From Hyphomonas sp. (lineage in GTDB: Bacteria; Pseudomonadota; Alphaproteobacteria; Caulobacterales; Hyphomonadaceae), in the NCBI GenBank assembly GCA_013791775.1, contig VMTE01000023.1, positions 62,001 to 126,000 of the forward strand: a DNA stretch of 64,000 bases, given 5' to 3'. Position 1 is the first letter of the stretch. Each line of letters starts with the position of its first letter. The position numbers were made by a program, and so were the translations under genes. Positions 63,195-64,000 of the stretch are shown in pieces. The notes under the pieces were generated by a model. The model was not told the DNA's origin and searched no databases. It saw only the letters and a program-made list of their open reading frames with translations.

Positions 63195-64000
63195 TTAGCC
63201 GGACAGTGTGATTTCGAACACAATCCCGTCGGTCCGGTCCCGTGTGCGGGGTGCCAGGGGGAGCGAATTTCCCGTGTAGCGGGTATCAATCCGCTGCCAG
63301 CCGCCGACAAGCCTCAGATTCTCGCCGAAATTGCGGCCCAATGAAAAGCCGAACGCCTGCGAATCGGCGCGGATGTTTTCATCCTCGGCGTCAGAGTATT
63401 CCAGCCCGGCGTCGATCTTGCCGAACGTGACCCGCAAGCCTGCCGACAGGGCCGCATAGTCCCCGCCCGGCGCGGTCAGCCCATTGTTGCTGTCGAGATA
63501 GCTGAGGCCGAAGGCGAGCGAGGAGAATTCCACAGATCCGCCGGCCGACCAGGTTTCAACCTTGTCATAGGCGCCCGGCAAGGCGGCGCTGGCGGCGTCG
63601 GCCTCGCTATAGGCCGCCGCGGCGCGCAACCGGACCCCGCTGCGCGGCAGGCGGCGCGAGACGTTGACTGCCACTTCGACGGCGTTCTCGAGGTCCGGCT
63701 GGGCGGTGCCTGCGAGACTGCGGACCGGATCGCGGTCGAGGCCGCCGGCATTCGCCTCGGGTGTCAGCGAGACCCCCGCGCGCACACCGAGAATGCGGGG
63801 ACTGGCATAGCTGACCTTCAGGGACGGGCCGGTCAGGTCGTGATCCGTGCGGGCGATGACACGGCCGGCCGGGTCCAGCGCCGGGTTCACCAGCCCCGCC
63901 TGCCGAAAAAGGGTGGGCGCGCCTTCGAAGAACCGGGCGGCGACGCCGTCATCGAGGCCGGCGCGCAGTTCGCCGTAGCCGCCGTCTATATAGATGTATC
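63195..64000 (-). CDS. Porin, C-terminal part (cut by window edge)
   Basis: 268 codons of the C-terminal portion are visible; the gene continues past the right edge. The pattern is of alternating amphipathic beta strands with a porin-like IDGGYGELRAGLDDGVAARF block near the left of the visible part, then repeats such as VSYASPRILGVRAGVSLTPE and GLSYLDSNNG, ending GIVFEITLSG. It fits an alphaproteobacterial general porin (OmpC-like). An in-frame GTG inside the gene (63890) is not a start. It is 76 bp upstream of the NtrZ-like gene. Confidence 0.8.
   Translation of the reverse strand, partial: YIYIDGGYGELRAGLDDGVAARFFEGAPTLFRQAGLVNPALDPAGRVIARTDHDLTGPSLKVSYASPRILGVRAGVSLTPEANAGGLDRDPVRSLAGTAQPDLENAVEVAVNVSRRLPRSGVRLRAAAAYSEADAASAALPGAYDKVETWSAGGSVEFSSLAFGLSYLDSNNGLTAPGGDYAALSAGLRVTFGKIDAGLEYSDAEDENIRADSQAFGFSLGRNFGENLRLVGGWQRIDTRYTGNSLPLAPRTRDRTDGIVFEITLSG

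Overview
The window is 64 kb of GC-rich chromosomal DNA with dense, short-spaced genes. It looks like an alphaproteobacterium near Hyphomonas and Caulobacter (order Caulobacterales, Hyphomonadaceae-like). Pointers are the CobS cobaltochelatase ATPase, the ethylmalonyl-CoA-pathway enzymes (mesaconyl-CoA hydratase and a malyl-CoA lyase/thioesterase relative), the acnA-ccmABCDG block close to yciB-ftsY-mtaB-dapF, the ftsK-amtB-UbiH-type-lolA-xth neighbourhood, an NtrZ-like periplasmic protein, a perfect CtrA-type box, and a TonB receptor beside a TPR-sulfotransferase. The species assignment is inference from gene content. I found no rRNA, tRNA, CRISPR array, prophage or insertion sequence.

Layout. 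1-9.5 kb: the start of cobS, an exported lipoprotein pair (methyltransferase-like and amidohydrolase), rpmB, a DUF3108 protein, rluD, a Tat-type PhoD phosphatase, a degenerate SDR, a DUF465 peptide and a diguanylate cyclase. 9.5-17 kb: purE-purK-creatininase, then a four-gene ABC operon of Gld type (ATPase, permease, GldG-like, DUF4340) and a DUF1223 protein. 17-24.8 kb: acnA, ccmABCDG, a MarR regulator with a histone-H1-like tail, a Nudix hydrolase and yciB. 24.8-30.4 kb: an accessory stretch with a polysaccharide flippase, YqaA, EamA, a D-aminoacylase-like amidohydrolase, and a small membrane-protein/HTH operon behind a strongly palindromic promoter. 30.4-34.9 kb: ftsY-mtaB and dapF, with a DUF433/DUF5615 toxin-antitoxin-like pair and a small membrane protein between mtaB and dapF. 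34.9-42.5 kb: mch, a CitE/Mcl-family lyase, a GNAT-esterase-LysE operon, rarD and an exported amidohydrolase. 42.5-49 kb: a TonB receptor divergent from a TPR-sulfotransferase, an aldo/keto reductase, and an unknown gene interrupted in frame by a palindromic repeat. 49-59 kb: ftsK, amtB, a UbiH-family hydroxylase, a DUF971/Trm112-like/LON-domain/thioredoxin-TPR cluster, lolA and xth. 59-64 kb: a secreted unknown protein, an OmpR-type regulator, an L,D-transpeptidase, yggS, a thiamine-phosphate-synthase-like gene, an NtrZ-like gene and the end of a porin.

Most of the window is core metabolism and envelope biology: purine synthesis, TCA cycle, cytochrome c maturation, SRP targeting, lipoprotein transport, chromosome segregation and ammonium uptake. 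The least explained parts are the operator-flanked membrane-protein/HTH module, the MarR-H1 fusion, the catalytically broken SDR, the exported methyltransferase, and several families of GC-rich palindromic repeats, one of which lies inside a reading frame.
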